In this document: one piece after another, positions 1 through 7,454 of the stretch
Position numbering within the stretch: the first letter of the stretch is position 1
Layout of the letters: every line of letters starts with the position of its first letter
From: Flemingiibacterium sp045644145
GTDB taxonomy: Bacteria; Bacillota; Clostridia; Oscillospirales; CAG-272
NCBI GenBank assembly: GCA_045644145.1
Contig: JAZRGK010000047.1
Location: forward strand, 1 to 32,415
Length of the DNA stretch: 32,415 nt
Reading direction: 5' to 3'
The notes under the pieces: generated by a model
Databases searched by the model: none
What the model saw: the letters and a program-made list of their open reading frames with translations, nothing else
What the model was told of the DNA's origin: nothing
Made by a program: the position numbers and the translations under genes

Positions 1-98
1 CTCGTCGCACTTGTCAAGTACTTTTTAAAAACTTTTTTAAAAGTTTTTTCCGTTCCTCTCGGTCGCCCTCTCAGACTCCCCGTGCGGACAGCTTTCAT

Positions 99-128
99 AT
101 TATATCACATCTCCCTACACCTTGTCAA
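99..128 (-). promoter_or_regulatory. Minus-strand sigma-A promoter firing off the left edge
   Basis: On the minus strand a TTGACA -35 box (128 to 123) is separated by 18 bases from a TATAAT -10 box (104 to 99), both full consensus. Transcription would leave the window to the left. A second minus-strand TTGACA lies at 17 to 12, directly behind an A/T-tract resembling an UP element (about 49 to 18); its -10 would fall outside the window. No ORF lies between the two, so they look like tandem promoters of a strongly expressed operon. Confidence 0.7.
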
Positions 129-212
129 GAGGGTTTTTTGAAAAATATGAAAATATTTTTTCGCAAATACCCCTAACCAAAAAGTTAACTCCAAGCCATA
201 ATGTTCGAGGGG

Positions 213-242
213 TTGACATTTATCCAACTTATATGATATAAT
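213..242 (+). promoter_or_regulatory. Sigma-A promoter of the amino-sugar operon
   Basis: TTGACA at 213-218 and TATAAT at 237-242 with an 18-base spacer give a full-consensus housekeeping promoter. It lies about 70 bases upstream of the first gene and diverges from the minus-strand promoter at 99-128. Confidence 0.85.
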
Positions 243-310
243 GTATACTGTCCGTGTTACGGGCATGGGTTTTCAAAATTTTCATAAGAAAGGAGGTCTA
301 TATATAATAT

Positions 311-982
311 ATGGAAGCATATATTCCAAAAGTCGGCGATCTTTATGACACATCGCACACTTTAGCGGCGGATTTGTTCAAGGAAGATGGCTATCCCTGG
401 GAAATCCTTGATCTTATAAAAGATTTCATTATTTCCTTCGGCAAAAGCCTTGATCCAAATCTCTACGAAGACCGCGGCAACAGTATTTATGTAGCAAAAG
501 ACGCAAAAATCGCACCTACCGCTTATATAGGCGGTCCCTGTATCGTTGATTCCGGCGCAGAAATTCGTCACTGCGCATATATCCGCGGTTCAGTAATAGT
601 AGGAAAGAATGCAGTTGTGGGAAACTCCTGCGAACTCAAAAACTGCATACTGTTCGACAATGTTCAGGTGCCGCACTTCAACTATGTGGGCGATTCCATC
701 CTCGGGTATAAGTCGCACATGGGTGCCGGCGCAGTAACTTCAAACGTAAAGAGCGACAAAACGCTTGTAAGCGTGAAATCCGGCAGCGTTACACTTGAAA
801 CCGGTCGCAAAAAGTTCGGCGCAATGCTCGGCGACAATGTAGAGGTAGGCTGCAACAGCGTGCTTTGCCCCGGATGCGTGATCGGAAGAAACTCAAACAT
901 TTATCCGCTTTCCAGAGTGCGAGGAGTTGTGCCGGCAAACTCCATCTACAAAGCCCCGGACAACATCGTGGCAAAACACTAA
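311..982 (+). CDS. Left-handed beta-helix (hexapeptide-repeat) GlmU-C-like protein
   Basis: A 223-residue protein with an N-terminal stretch of about 60 residues followed by hexapeptide-type repeats (I/V-G-x-x-x-x spacing from about residue 65 to 205), the left-handed beta-helix fold of acyltransferases and sugar-1-phosphate nucleotidyltransferase tails. Proteins like this are often labelled UDP-N-acetylglucosamine pyrophosphorylase in Clostridia. However, the N-terminal nucleotidyltransferase domain of true GlmU (about 450 residues) is absent, so uridylyl transfer is unlikely. An acetyltransferase or structural role in amino-sugar metabolism is an inference from its place 24 bases upstream of glmM. 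The ATG at 311 follows a strong AGAAAGGAGGT ribosome binding site. Fold is fairly sure; substrate is unknown. Confidence 0.85.
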   Translation: MEAYIPKVGDLYDTSHTLAADLFKEDGYPWEILDLIKDFIISFGKSLDPNLYEDRGNSIYVAKDAKIAPTAYIGGPCIVDSGAEIRHCAYIRGSVIVGKNAVVGNSCELKNCILFDNVQVPHFNYVGDSILGYKSHMGAGAVTSNVKSDKTLVSVKSGSVTLETGRKKFGAMLGDNVEVGCNSVLCPGCVIGRNSNIYPLSRVRGVVPANSIYKAPDNIVAKH

Positions 983-1006
983 TTTTTCAGAAAGGAATGA
1001 CAAACA

Positions 1007-2365
1007 ATGGGAAGACTTTTCGGTACCGACGGTGTACGCGGAGTTGCTAATGCAGAGCTTACCTGCGAGCGCGCTATGCAGATAGGACGCGCGGCGGCTG
1101 AAGTTTTGTCAAGCGGCAGACGTAATCTCCCGACTGTACTCGTTGGTATGGACACCCGAATCTCATCCGAGATGCTTGCTTCTGCTCTCACTGCAGGGCT
1201 TTGCTCGGTAGGTGCGGATGTTATCGATCTTGGCGTTGTACCCACCCCCGCAGTTGCATACCTCATCGGCAAGTACAAAGCGCAGGCAGGCATCATGATC
1301 TCCGCTTCGCACAATCCTTACGATTACAACGGAATCAAGATCTTCAACGAGGACGGCTACAAGCTTGAGGATGAGCTTGAGGAGCGCATCGAGTCCATCG
1401 TGCTTGACAACTCCCCCGAACCGAAGCTGGCAGCTTCAGGCGACATCGGACGTGTAATTCGCGCCGCAAATGCCGCAAAGGATTACATCGACCACCTCTG
1501 CAGTTCCGTGCATTGCTCTCTCGATGGCATGAACATCGCGGTGGACTGCGCAAACGGTTCCGCAAGCCGTACAGCAGCAACGCTTTTCGAGCGTCTTGGC
1601 GCAAATGCGGTAATTCTCTCCAGCGAACCAAACGGCATCAACATCAACGACGGATGCGGTTCAACGCACCTCGACAAGCTCAGAGAGTATGTAATCGCAC
1701 ACAATCTTGATGCAGGTATCGCTTACGATGGAGATGCTGACCGCTGTCTTTGCATAGACAACGAAGGCAACGACGTTGACGGCGACATGATCATGGCAAT
1801 CACAGCCCTTGATATGAAAGCTCGCGGCAAGCTTAATAAAAACGCAGTTGTTGGCACGATCATGACCAACTTCGGATTTACGAAATTCTGCGAGGCAAAC
1901 GGAATCCGCTTTGTTGCAACCAAGGTAGGCGACCGCTATGTGCTTGAAGAAATGCTGCTTGAGGACTACTATCTGGGCGGTGAGCAGTCGGGACACATCA
2001 TATTCCGCGACTATTCAACCACCGGCGACGGTCAGCTTACCTCTATCCAGCTTCTTTCACAGCTTAAGCGCACCGGAACATCCTTAAGCGATGCGGCAAA
2101 GGTTATGACACGTTTCCCTCAGTTCATCGTGAACATCAGAGTATCTCCCGAGGCAAAGCTTGCGTTCTTCACCGATCATACGGTAAAGGAAATTTTAGAG
2201 GATGCCAAGAAAGCTATGGGAAATACAGGCAGAGTGGTTACAAGGCCGTCCGGAACAGAGCCTCTTATCAGAATTATGACCGAGGGCGAAGATTCGGAGC
2301 TTGCAAAGCACATCGCTGAGGACACGGCTGAGCGTATAAAAAAGCAACTCGACACTTACAACTAA
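1007..2365 (+). CDS. glmM: Phosphoglucosamine mutase GlmM
   Basis: Interconverts glucosamine-6-phosphate and glucosamine-1-phosphate in the cytoplasm on the way to UDP-GlcNAc for peptidoglycan. The 452-residue length is normal for the alpha-D-phosphohexomutase family. Visible motifs: the phosphoserine loop SASHNP with the active serine at 101, the Mg-binding loop DGDADR at 241-246, the sugar-binding loop GGEQSGH at 324-330 and the phosphate-binding RPSGTEP at 413-419. The N-terminal GRLFGTDGVRG is typical of GlmM. The ATG at 1007 is preceded by AAAGGAAT. It follows the beta-helix gene and is followed, with no obvious terminator, by the glmS ribozyme and glmS, so the three genes are probably co-transcribed. 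Confidence 0.97.
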   Translation: MGRLFGTDGVRGVANAELTCERAMQIGRAAAEVLSSGRRNLPTVLVGMDTRISSEMLASALTAGLCSVGADVIDLGVVPTPAVAYLIGKYKAQAGIMISASHNPYDYNGIKIFNEDGYKLEDELEERIESIVLDNSPEPKLAASGDIGRVIRAANAAKDYIDHLCSSVHCSLDGMNIAVDCANGSASRTAATLFERLGANAVILSSEPNGININDGCGSTHLDKLREYVIAHNLDAGIAYDGDADRCLCIDNEGNDVDGDMIMAITALDMKARGKLNKNAVVGTIMTNFGFTKFCEANGIRFVATKVGDRYVLEEMLLEDYYLGGEQSGHIIFRDYSTTGDGQLTSIQLLSQLKRTGTSLSDAAKVMTRFPQFIVNIRVSPEAKLAFFTDHTVKEILEDAKKAMGNTGRVVTRPSGTEPLIRIMTEGEDSELAKHIAEDTAERIKKQLDTYN

Positions 2366-2391
2366 TATCACATAATTTTTGTGGATGTCAA

Positions 2392-2550
2392 AGCGCCAGG
2401 ACCGCTTATAGGCGGTTGACGAGGAGAAAAATTATCGAAATATTCGGCGGGAATTTTTCCGGCGGCATTTTACCACCGTCGTAAGTCCGAGGACAAAACC
2501 CGCAGGTAACTGCGGACAACAAAGCATCGGACAAATAAAGGTAGGAAATT
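2392..2550 (+). ncRNA. glmS ribozyme/riboswitch
   Basis: A metabolite-dependent self-cleaving RNA in the glmS leader that uses glucosamine-6-phosphate as cofactor. The conserved start AGCGCCAG is at 2392-2399, so cleavage is expected between 2392 and 2393. P1 pairs ACCGC (2401-2405) with GCGGT (2412-2416). The core TTGACGAGG (2416-2424) and the ATCGAAATATTCGGCGG block (2434-2450) match the family. A P2.1-like A/T helix follows. P3 is near 2461-2480. P4 is GTCCGA (2485-2490) with TCGGAC (2527-2532), enclosing a P4.1 hairpin CCGCAG-GTAA-CTGCGG (2500-2515). The distal GGTA (2540-2543) can pair with TACC (2471-2474) as P3.1. This order is that of the long ribozyme form known from Thermoanaerobacter tengcongensis. 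Confidence 0.95.
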
Positions 2551-2566
2551 TCACTAAACAAAATTT

Positions 2567-2630
2567 ACGGCAAAAGCCGTATGGGCAAACTGCGCCCGTG
2601 CGGAACAGTTTGCCTTTCACATACGGCTTT
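2567..2630 (+). promoter_or_regulatory. Alternative hairpins between ribozyme and glmS start
   Basis: Two mutually exclusive structures share bases. A short hairpin pairs ACGGC (2567-2571) with GCCGT (2576-2580) around AAAA. A long hairpin pairs 2573-2583 with 2620-2630 and 2584-2592 with 2606-2614, about 20 base pairs with a 5-base bulge and a 13-base loop. There is no U-tract after it, so it is not an ordinary intrinsic terminator. It ends 12 bases before the AAGGAGA ribosome binding site (2643-2649), so it could affect stability of the cleaved mRNA or translation of glmS. Confidence 0.6.
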
Positions 2631-2657
2631 CCCATATATAATTAAGGAGAAAAGCAT

Positions 2658-4484
2658 ATGTGCGGTATCATTGGATACATCGGTAAGGATAATTCAGTAA
2701 AACATCTTATAGAGGGCCTCCGCGCCCTTGAATATCGCGGATACGATTCGGCAGGCGTTGCGTTCTTTGACTCCGAGAATAATCTAACTGTCAAAAAAGC
2801 AGCAGGCAGACTTTCAAACGTAGAAGCTCTGCTTACTCCCCTGCCCGAGTCAAACTGCGGCATAGGTCATACAAGGTGGGCGACTCACGGTGCACCGGAT
2901 GACACAAACGCTCATCCCCATGGCACATCAGCCCTGCGCCTTGTGCACAACGGAATCGTGGAAAACTATGCTGAGTTGAAGAAAGAGCTGACAAACCTTG
3001 GCTATACCTTCTCAAGCGAAACCGACACAGAGGTTGCCGCAAAGCTTCTTGACTACTACTATACCAATGAGAAGCTTTCGGCTCATGCCGCAATAGAGCG
3101 CATGACATCAAGACTTGTTGGTTCATGGGCGCTCGGCATACTCTTTGCGAACGATCCCGACACCATTTGGGCGGCAAGACAAGGTTCGCCGCTTATAATC
3201 GGTATCGGCAACGGCGAGCACTATATCGCTTCCGACATTACGGCGATTCTTCGCTATACCAGGGATTATTATCAATTGGACGAGGGCGAGATCGCAAGGA
3301 TCACCTGCGATTCGGCTGAAATTTTCCGCGACGGAAAGCGTATAGACAAAGAGAAAAAGACAGCCCTCTGGGACATTGAGGCGGCAGAACGCGGCGGTTA
3401 CCCACACTTTATGATAAAGGAAATAAATGAAGAACCGTCGGTTATCCGCACCACCTTACACAGCCGTATAAAAGACGGCATGCCGGACTTCTCCAACGAC
3501 GGCCTTGACACCGGTATTTTCCGCTCTATAAACCGCATGCACATCGTTGCCTGCGGAACGGCAATGCACGCAGGACTTATCGCCAAGGGACTTCTCGGCT
3601 CGCTTGCCAATCTCCCCTGCGAGGTGGAGATAGCTTCCGAGTTCAGATACAACGATCCGCTGGTAGGAAAGGGCGATCTTGTGCTCATTATCTCCCAGTC
3701 CGGCGAAACCGCGGATTCCCTTGCGGCACTAAGACTTGCAAAAGCCAAGGGTGCGGCAACGCTTGCAATTGTAAACGTCATCGGCTCATCCATTGCCCGG
3801 GAAGCGGACTCGGTGCTTTATACAATGGCAGGCCCCGAGATCGCCGTGGCAAGCACCAAGGCATATTCGGTGCAGACGGCGCTTTTATACCTCTTGTCCG
3901 TTGAGGCAGCGTATGTGCGCGGAAATCTCGACAGAGAGAGCGTGGCAAAGCGCATCACAGAGTTGTACGACCGTGCCCCCGAGGCTGTTTCGGAAATGAT
4001 CGCGCGCGAGGGCGAAATAAAGGCAGCGGCGGAGAAAATTGCTTCCGCAGAAGATCTTTTCTTCATCGGACGCGGTGCAGACTATTATCTTGCGGCGGAA
4101 GGCTCGCTTAAGTTAAAGGAGATATCCTACATTCACAGCGAAGCTTACGCGGCAGGCGAGCTTAAGCACGGCACGATTTCCCTTATCACCCCCGGCGTAC
4201 CGGTGGTGGCTCTCTGCACCGTACCCGAGCTGTACGAAAAAATGGTTTCCAACATCCGTGAAACCAAAGCCCGCGGAGCAGAAACCTTTATGATTTGCGG
4301 ATCTGACATCGAGGTTGCCGACGCCACGACTGATCACGTTATCCGCTTGCCCAAAGTATCACCAGAGCTTGCATTTTTGCCTGAGGTATGTGCACTTCAA
4401 CTGTTCGCTTACCATGCGGCGGCAGCAAGGGGATGCGACATCGACAAGCCGAGAAATCTCGCAAAATCTGTTACTGTTGAATAA
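2658..4484 (+). CDS. glmS: Glutamine-fructose-6-phosphate aminotransferase GlmS
   Basis: Makes glucosamine-6-phosphate from fructose-6-phosphate and glutamine, the first committed step of amino-sugar synthesis. The 608-residue length is standard. The N-terminus MCGIIGYIG gives the nucleophile Cys2 after Met removal; HTRWATHG (71-78) is the glutamine-binding loop of the class II amidotransferase domain. Two SIS sugar-isomerase domains follow, with ACGTAMHAG (298-306) and SQSGETADS (346-354) in the first. The C-terminus ends DKPRNLAKSVTVE, the conserved active-site tail. The family usually has GTSYHAG where this protein has GTAMHAG, a mild change. ATG 2658 is preceded by AAGGAGA. Expression is expected to fall when GlcN6P triggers the upstream ribozyme. 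Confidence 0.98.
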   Translation: MCGIIGYIGKDNSVKHLIEGLRALEYRGYDSAGVAFFDSENNLTVKKAAGRLSNVEALLTPLPESNCGIGHTRWATHGAPDDTNAHPHGTSALRLVHNGIVENYAELKKELTNLGYTFSSETDTEVAAKLLDYYYTNEKLSAHAAIERMTSRLVGSWALGILFANDPDTIWAARQGSPLIIGIGNGEHYIASDITAILRYTRDYYQLDEGEIARITCDSAEIFRDGKRIDKEKKTALWDIEAAERGGYPHFMIKEINEEPSVIRTTLHSRIKDGMPDFSNDGLDTGIFRSINRMHIVACGTAMHAGLIAKGLLGSLANLPCEVEIASEFRYNDPLVGKGDLVLIISQSGETADSLAALRLAKAKGAATLAIVNVIGSSIAREADSVLYTMAGPEIAVASTKAYSVQTALLYLLSVEAAYVRGNLDRESVAKRITELYDRAPEAVSEMIAREGEIKAAAEKIASAEDLFFIGRGADYYLAAEGSLKLKEISYIHSEAYAAGELKHGTISLITPGVPVVALCTVPELYEKMVSNIRETKARGAETFMICGSDIEVADATTDHVIRLPKVSPELAFLPEVCALQLFAYHAAAARGCDIDKPRNLAKSVTVE

Positions 4485-4508
4485 TTCTTTACCGTAACAA
4501 AAGGCACA

Positions 4509-4556
4509 AATACCGCCTGCGCTGACTGCGCAGGCGGTATTATTGTTTTATTTTAG
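4509..4556 (+). terminator. Intrinsic terminator of the glm operon
   Basis: A perfect 14-bp stem (4509-4522 with 4528-4541, CCGCCTGCGC core, loop TGACT) is followed by a T-rich tract (ATTGTTTTATTTT). It lies 25 bases after the glmS stop codon. Confidence 0.93.
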
Positions 4557-4778
4557 AGTTAATACCGCACCCACCCCCACGATCAAGGGGGTAGAGCAAG
4601 CAACGGATTTGCTTCTGTCGAAATCCACCGTAATCCGCCGCCATTTTCCCCGAATATCAAAAAAATATATCAAAACTCGCTTAATATTAGCGAGTTTTGA
4701 TATATTATTAGACATCATTTTGTGGTATAATAATGAATATGGTTAAAAAGTATAAATCAATACAAGGGAGAGATCACA
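4557..4778 (+). promoter_or_regulatory. Structured intergenic region and typA promoter area
   Basis: This gene-free stretch holds a small ACCCCC/GGGGGT stem-loop near 4570-4590. It also holds a perfect 16-bp inverted repeat (4665-4680 with 4690-4705, loop 4681-4689, core CAAAACTCGC/GCGAGTTTTG). A TATAAT -10 box is at 4726-4731 with only a weak -35 (about 4703-4708). The inverted repeat ends about 20 bases upstream of the -10, where an operator, or a terminator of an upstream small transcript, could sit. No convincing ORF. Confidence 0.5.
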
Positions 4779-6602
4779 TTGATCAGAAGCGATTTAAGAA
4801 ACATAGCAATAATCGCCCACGTTGACCATGGCAAGACTACGCTGGTTGACGAGATGTTAAAGCAGGGCGGTATCTTCCGTGAGAATCAGGCTACCGAGGA
4901 CAGAGTCATGGACTCCGATGCCATTGAAAAGGAGCGCGGTATTACAATTCTCGCAAAGAACACCGCCGCACATTATAAGGACGTAAAAATCAACATCATC
5001 GACACCCCCGGCCACGCGGACTTCGGCGGCGAGGTAGAGCGTATACTTAAAATGGTAAGCGGCGTACTCTTGCTTGTTGACGCGGCGGAAGGCCCTATGC
5101 CTCAGACACGCTTCGTTCTGCAGAAGGCATTGGAGCTTAAGCATAAGGTAATCGTAGTCATAAATAAGGTGGACAAGCCCGATGCACGCATAGATGAGGT
5201 CATCGACGAGGTACTTGAGCTTCTCATCGACCTTGACGCAACCGACGAACAGCTTGATTCGCCTATGGTATTCGCCTGCGGACGTGACGGCACAGCATCT
5301 CTCTCCCCAGAGGAAAAAGGTGAGGATCTGCGCTGTCTGTTTGACACTATTCTGGAATACATCCCCGCTCCCGAGGGCGAAATCGAAGAACCGCTTCAGA
5401 TGCTGGTTTCCTCTATAGACTACAACGAATATGTGGGACGAATCGGCATCGGACGCATTGAGCGCGGCGAGCTTAAGGTAGGTCAAGAGGTCGTAATAAC
5501 CAACTTCCACAACCCTGAAGCTACCAAGCGTACCCGTATCGTATCCCTCTATCAGATAGACGGTCTTCAGAGAATCCCCGTTGAAACCGCAAAAATGGGC
5601 GATATCGTATGCTTCTCCGGTGCTGGTGATGTTACCATCGGCGACACCGTATGCGCGGTTGACTGCGTTGAGCCTCTCGAATTTGTGAAGGTCAGCGAAC
5701 CCACACTTGAAATGACCTTCTCCGTAAACGACAGTCCCTTTGCAGGCAAGGAAGGCAAGTTTGTAACTTCCCGTCAGCTCCGTGACCGTCTTTACAAGGA
5801 GCTTCTCCGCGATGTATCCCTTCGTGTGGCTGACGGTGAAACCACCGACAGCTTCAAGGTTGCAGGACGCGGCGAAATGCATCTTTCCATTCTTATCGAG
5901 AACATGCGCCGAGAGGGATATGAGCTTACCTGCTCCATGCCCCGAGTGCTTTACAAGGAAATCGACGGACAGCTTTGCGAGCCTATGGAGCGTGTTGCTA
6001 TTGACGTTCCCGAGGGAAGCGAAGGCTCGGTCATTATGAAGCTTGGCGCACGCAAGGGCGATCTTCTTGAAATGAATCTCCACGGAAGCCGCATGAGAAT
6101 TGAGTATCTTATTCCTGCGCGCTGCCTGTTCGGATACAGAAGCGAATTCCTCACCGATACACGCGGCGAGGGCATCATAAACTCCGTATTCGACGGTTAT
6201 CAGCCCTACCGCGGCGATATCACCCTCCGCTACACCGGCTCACTTGTTGCCAGCGAGGCAGGCGAAACCACATCCTACGGTCTGTATCAGACTCAGGACA
6301 GAGGTCAGATGTTTGTTGGCGTGCAGACTCCCGTTTATGAGGGCATGATCGTGGGCGAATCTCCGAAGATCGGCGATATCGCGCTGAACCCCTGCAAAAA
6401 GAAGCATCTCACATCTATCCGTTCTTCCGGTGCGGATGAGGCACTGATCCTCACACCTCACAAGCAGATGAGCCTTGAAGAGGCAATTGAATTCCTGGCA
6501 GAAGACGAGCTTATGGAAGTAACTCCCAAGTCCATTCGTCTGCGCAAAGCAATTCTCGACACCCCCACAAGACTTAAGGCTCAGGCTAAGTTAAAGAAGT
6601 AA
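4779..6602 (+). CDS. typA: Ribosome-associated translational GTPase TypA/BipA
   Basis: A 607-residue member of the TypA/BipA family, a translation-factor GTPase that binds the ribosome and supports growth under stress and ribosome assembly at low temperature. GTPase motifs: P-loop AHVDHGKTT (13-21), RGITI near residue 53, DTPGH (75-79) and NKVD (129-132). The EF-G-like domains and the BipA-specific C-terminal domain follow, and the length is normal for the family. The start is a TTG at 4779, chosen because AAGGGAGA lies 8 bases upstream and the N-terminus (DLRNIAIIAHVDHGKTT) fits the family exactly. It stands alone with its own upstream region and terminator. Confidence 0.97.
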   Translation: MIRSDLRNIAIIAHVDHGKTTLVDEMLKQGGIFRENQATEDRVMDSDAIEKERGITILAKNTAAHYKDVKINIIDTPGHADFGGEVERILKMVSGVLLLVDAAEGPMPQTRFVLQKALELKHKVIVVINKVDKPDARIDEVIDEVLELLIDLDATDEQLDSPMVFACGRDGTASLSPEEKGEDLRCLFDTILEYIPAPEGEIEEPLQMLVSSIDYNEYVGRIGIGRIERGELKVGQEVVITNFHNPEATKRTRIVSLYQIDGLQRIPVETAKMGDIVCFSGAGDVTIGDTVCAVDCVEPLEFVKVSEPTLEMTFSVNDSPFAGKEGKFVTSRQLRDRLYKELLRDVSLRVADGETTDSFKVAGRGEMHLSILIENMRREGYELTCSMPRVLYKEIDGQLCEPMERVAIDVPEGSEGSVIMKLGARKGDLLEMNLHGSRMRIEYLIPARCLFGYRSEFLTDTRGEGIINSVFDGYQPYRGDITLRYTGSLVASEAGETTSYGLYQTQDRGQMFVGVQTPVYEGMIVGESPKIGDIALNPCKKKHLTSIRSSGADEALILTPHKQMSLEEAIEFLAEDELMEVTPKSIRLRKAILDTPTRLKAQAKLKK

Positions 6603-6613
6603 TATATAGACAA

Positions 6614-6651
6614 AGGCTGACGCATTTTTCAATGTGTCAGCCTGATTTTTT
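6614..6651 (+). terminator. typA terminator between convergent genes
   Basis: A 12-bp stem (AGGCTGAC at 6614-6621 plus 4 further pairs, with GTCAGCCT at 6636-6643) is followed by GATTTTTT. The minus-strand ymdB ends at 6650, so the hairpin may also end that transcript, although the U-tract is poor on that side. Confidence 0.88.
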
Positions 6652-7429
6652 AGAATTTCACGCGCAAAACTTCTATAACCTTGCCGCTGTCCGTATCAAT
6701 GGTAAACATCACCGCATCCGCCTCCGAGAGACCGTCGGATATCTCAAACTTCATGGGCATCTTTGTGCGGAGCTTTTCTATAATAATGTCCGCGCGGACG
6801 CCAAGTACGCCGTCATGAGGACCGGTCATGCCGAGATCGGTGACGTATCCGCTTCCTCTTGGCAGTATCACAGTATCAGCAGTGGGCACATGGGTGTGTG
6901 TGCCGAAGATCACGTTTACTCTGCCGTCAAAGTGGCGACCGAGGGCAATCTTCTCGCTTGTAGCCTCTGCATGGATGTCCAATACGGCGAAATCATACCT
7001 ACCTTCCTCGCGCGAAAGTATGCGCTCCACCGTATCAAAGGGGCAGGCAAGAGGTTCAAGGTATATTGTACCAAGCACGTTTATTACAAGCACGCGCCAA
7101 CCGTCGATGTTTACTATGGTGTGACCGCTTCCTACCGTGCCTGACGGATAGTTGGCAGGTCGAATCACCGTTTCGCAGGATTCAAGATAACCGCGTATCT
7201 CGCGCTTCCTGAAAATATGATTGCCGCCGGTGAGAACATCGCATCCGGAAGAAATAAGCGTATCCGCGGATGCAGGATCAAGTCCGTTCCCCACAGCCGC
7301 ATTCTCCGCATTGCACACAACCATGTTTATCTTATGGTATTTTCTGAAATCCCAAAGCTTCTCTTTAATATGAGTAACCGCCGTAGGCCCTACAATATCG
7401 CCTATAGCAAGAATTTTGAATGTATTCAA
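6650..7429 (-). CDS. ymdB: YmdB-family metallophosphoesterase (2',3'-cyclic nucleotide phosphodiesterase)
   Basis: A 259-residue calcineurin-like metallophosphoesterase of the YmdB family, known in Bacillus subtilis to hydrolyse 2',3'-cyclic nucleotides and to influence biofilm and motility decisions. Metal ligands are visible in order: D11 (GDIVG), N40/E42 (NAEN), GGNH (68-71), D151/H153 (DIHAE) and GTHTH (176-180), then TDLGMTG. The full length matches the family. The start is a TTG at 7429 with GGAGGG 5 bases upstream. It is the last gene of the minus-strand run, 25 bases after the rarA stop codon, so it is probably co-transcribed with recG and rarA. Its usual Bacillus neighbour rny is not here. 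Confidence 0.93.
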   Translation of the reverse strand: MNTFKILAIGDIVGPTAVTHIKEKLWDFRKYHKINMVVCNAENAAVGNGLDPASADTLISSGCDVLTGGNHIFRKREIRGYLESCETVIRPANYPSGTVGSGHTIVNIDGWRVLVINVLGTIYLEPLACPFDTVERILSREEGRYDFAVLDIHAEATSEKIALGRHFDGRVNVIFGTHTHVPTADTVILPRGSGYVTDLGMTGPHDGVLGVRADIIIEKLRTKMPMKFEISDGLSEADAVMFTIDTDSGKVIEVLRVKF

Positions 7430-7454
7430 GGATTCCCTCCGTTAATACTGTGCG

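Noticed and set aside
2432..2635. A small minus-strand open frame in the glmM-glmS gap
   Set aside because: It is the complement of the glmS ribozyme and the following hairpin.
4543..4746. A 67-codon plus-strand open frame before typA
   Set aside because: It starts within the glm terminator, runs through hairpins and the typA promoter and has no ribosome binding site.
4857..6083. A 408-codon open frame on the minus strand opposite typA
   Set aside because: It lies entirely inside the typA reading frame, has no ribosome binding site or recognisable motif, and such antisense frames are common opposite long genes with biased codon use.
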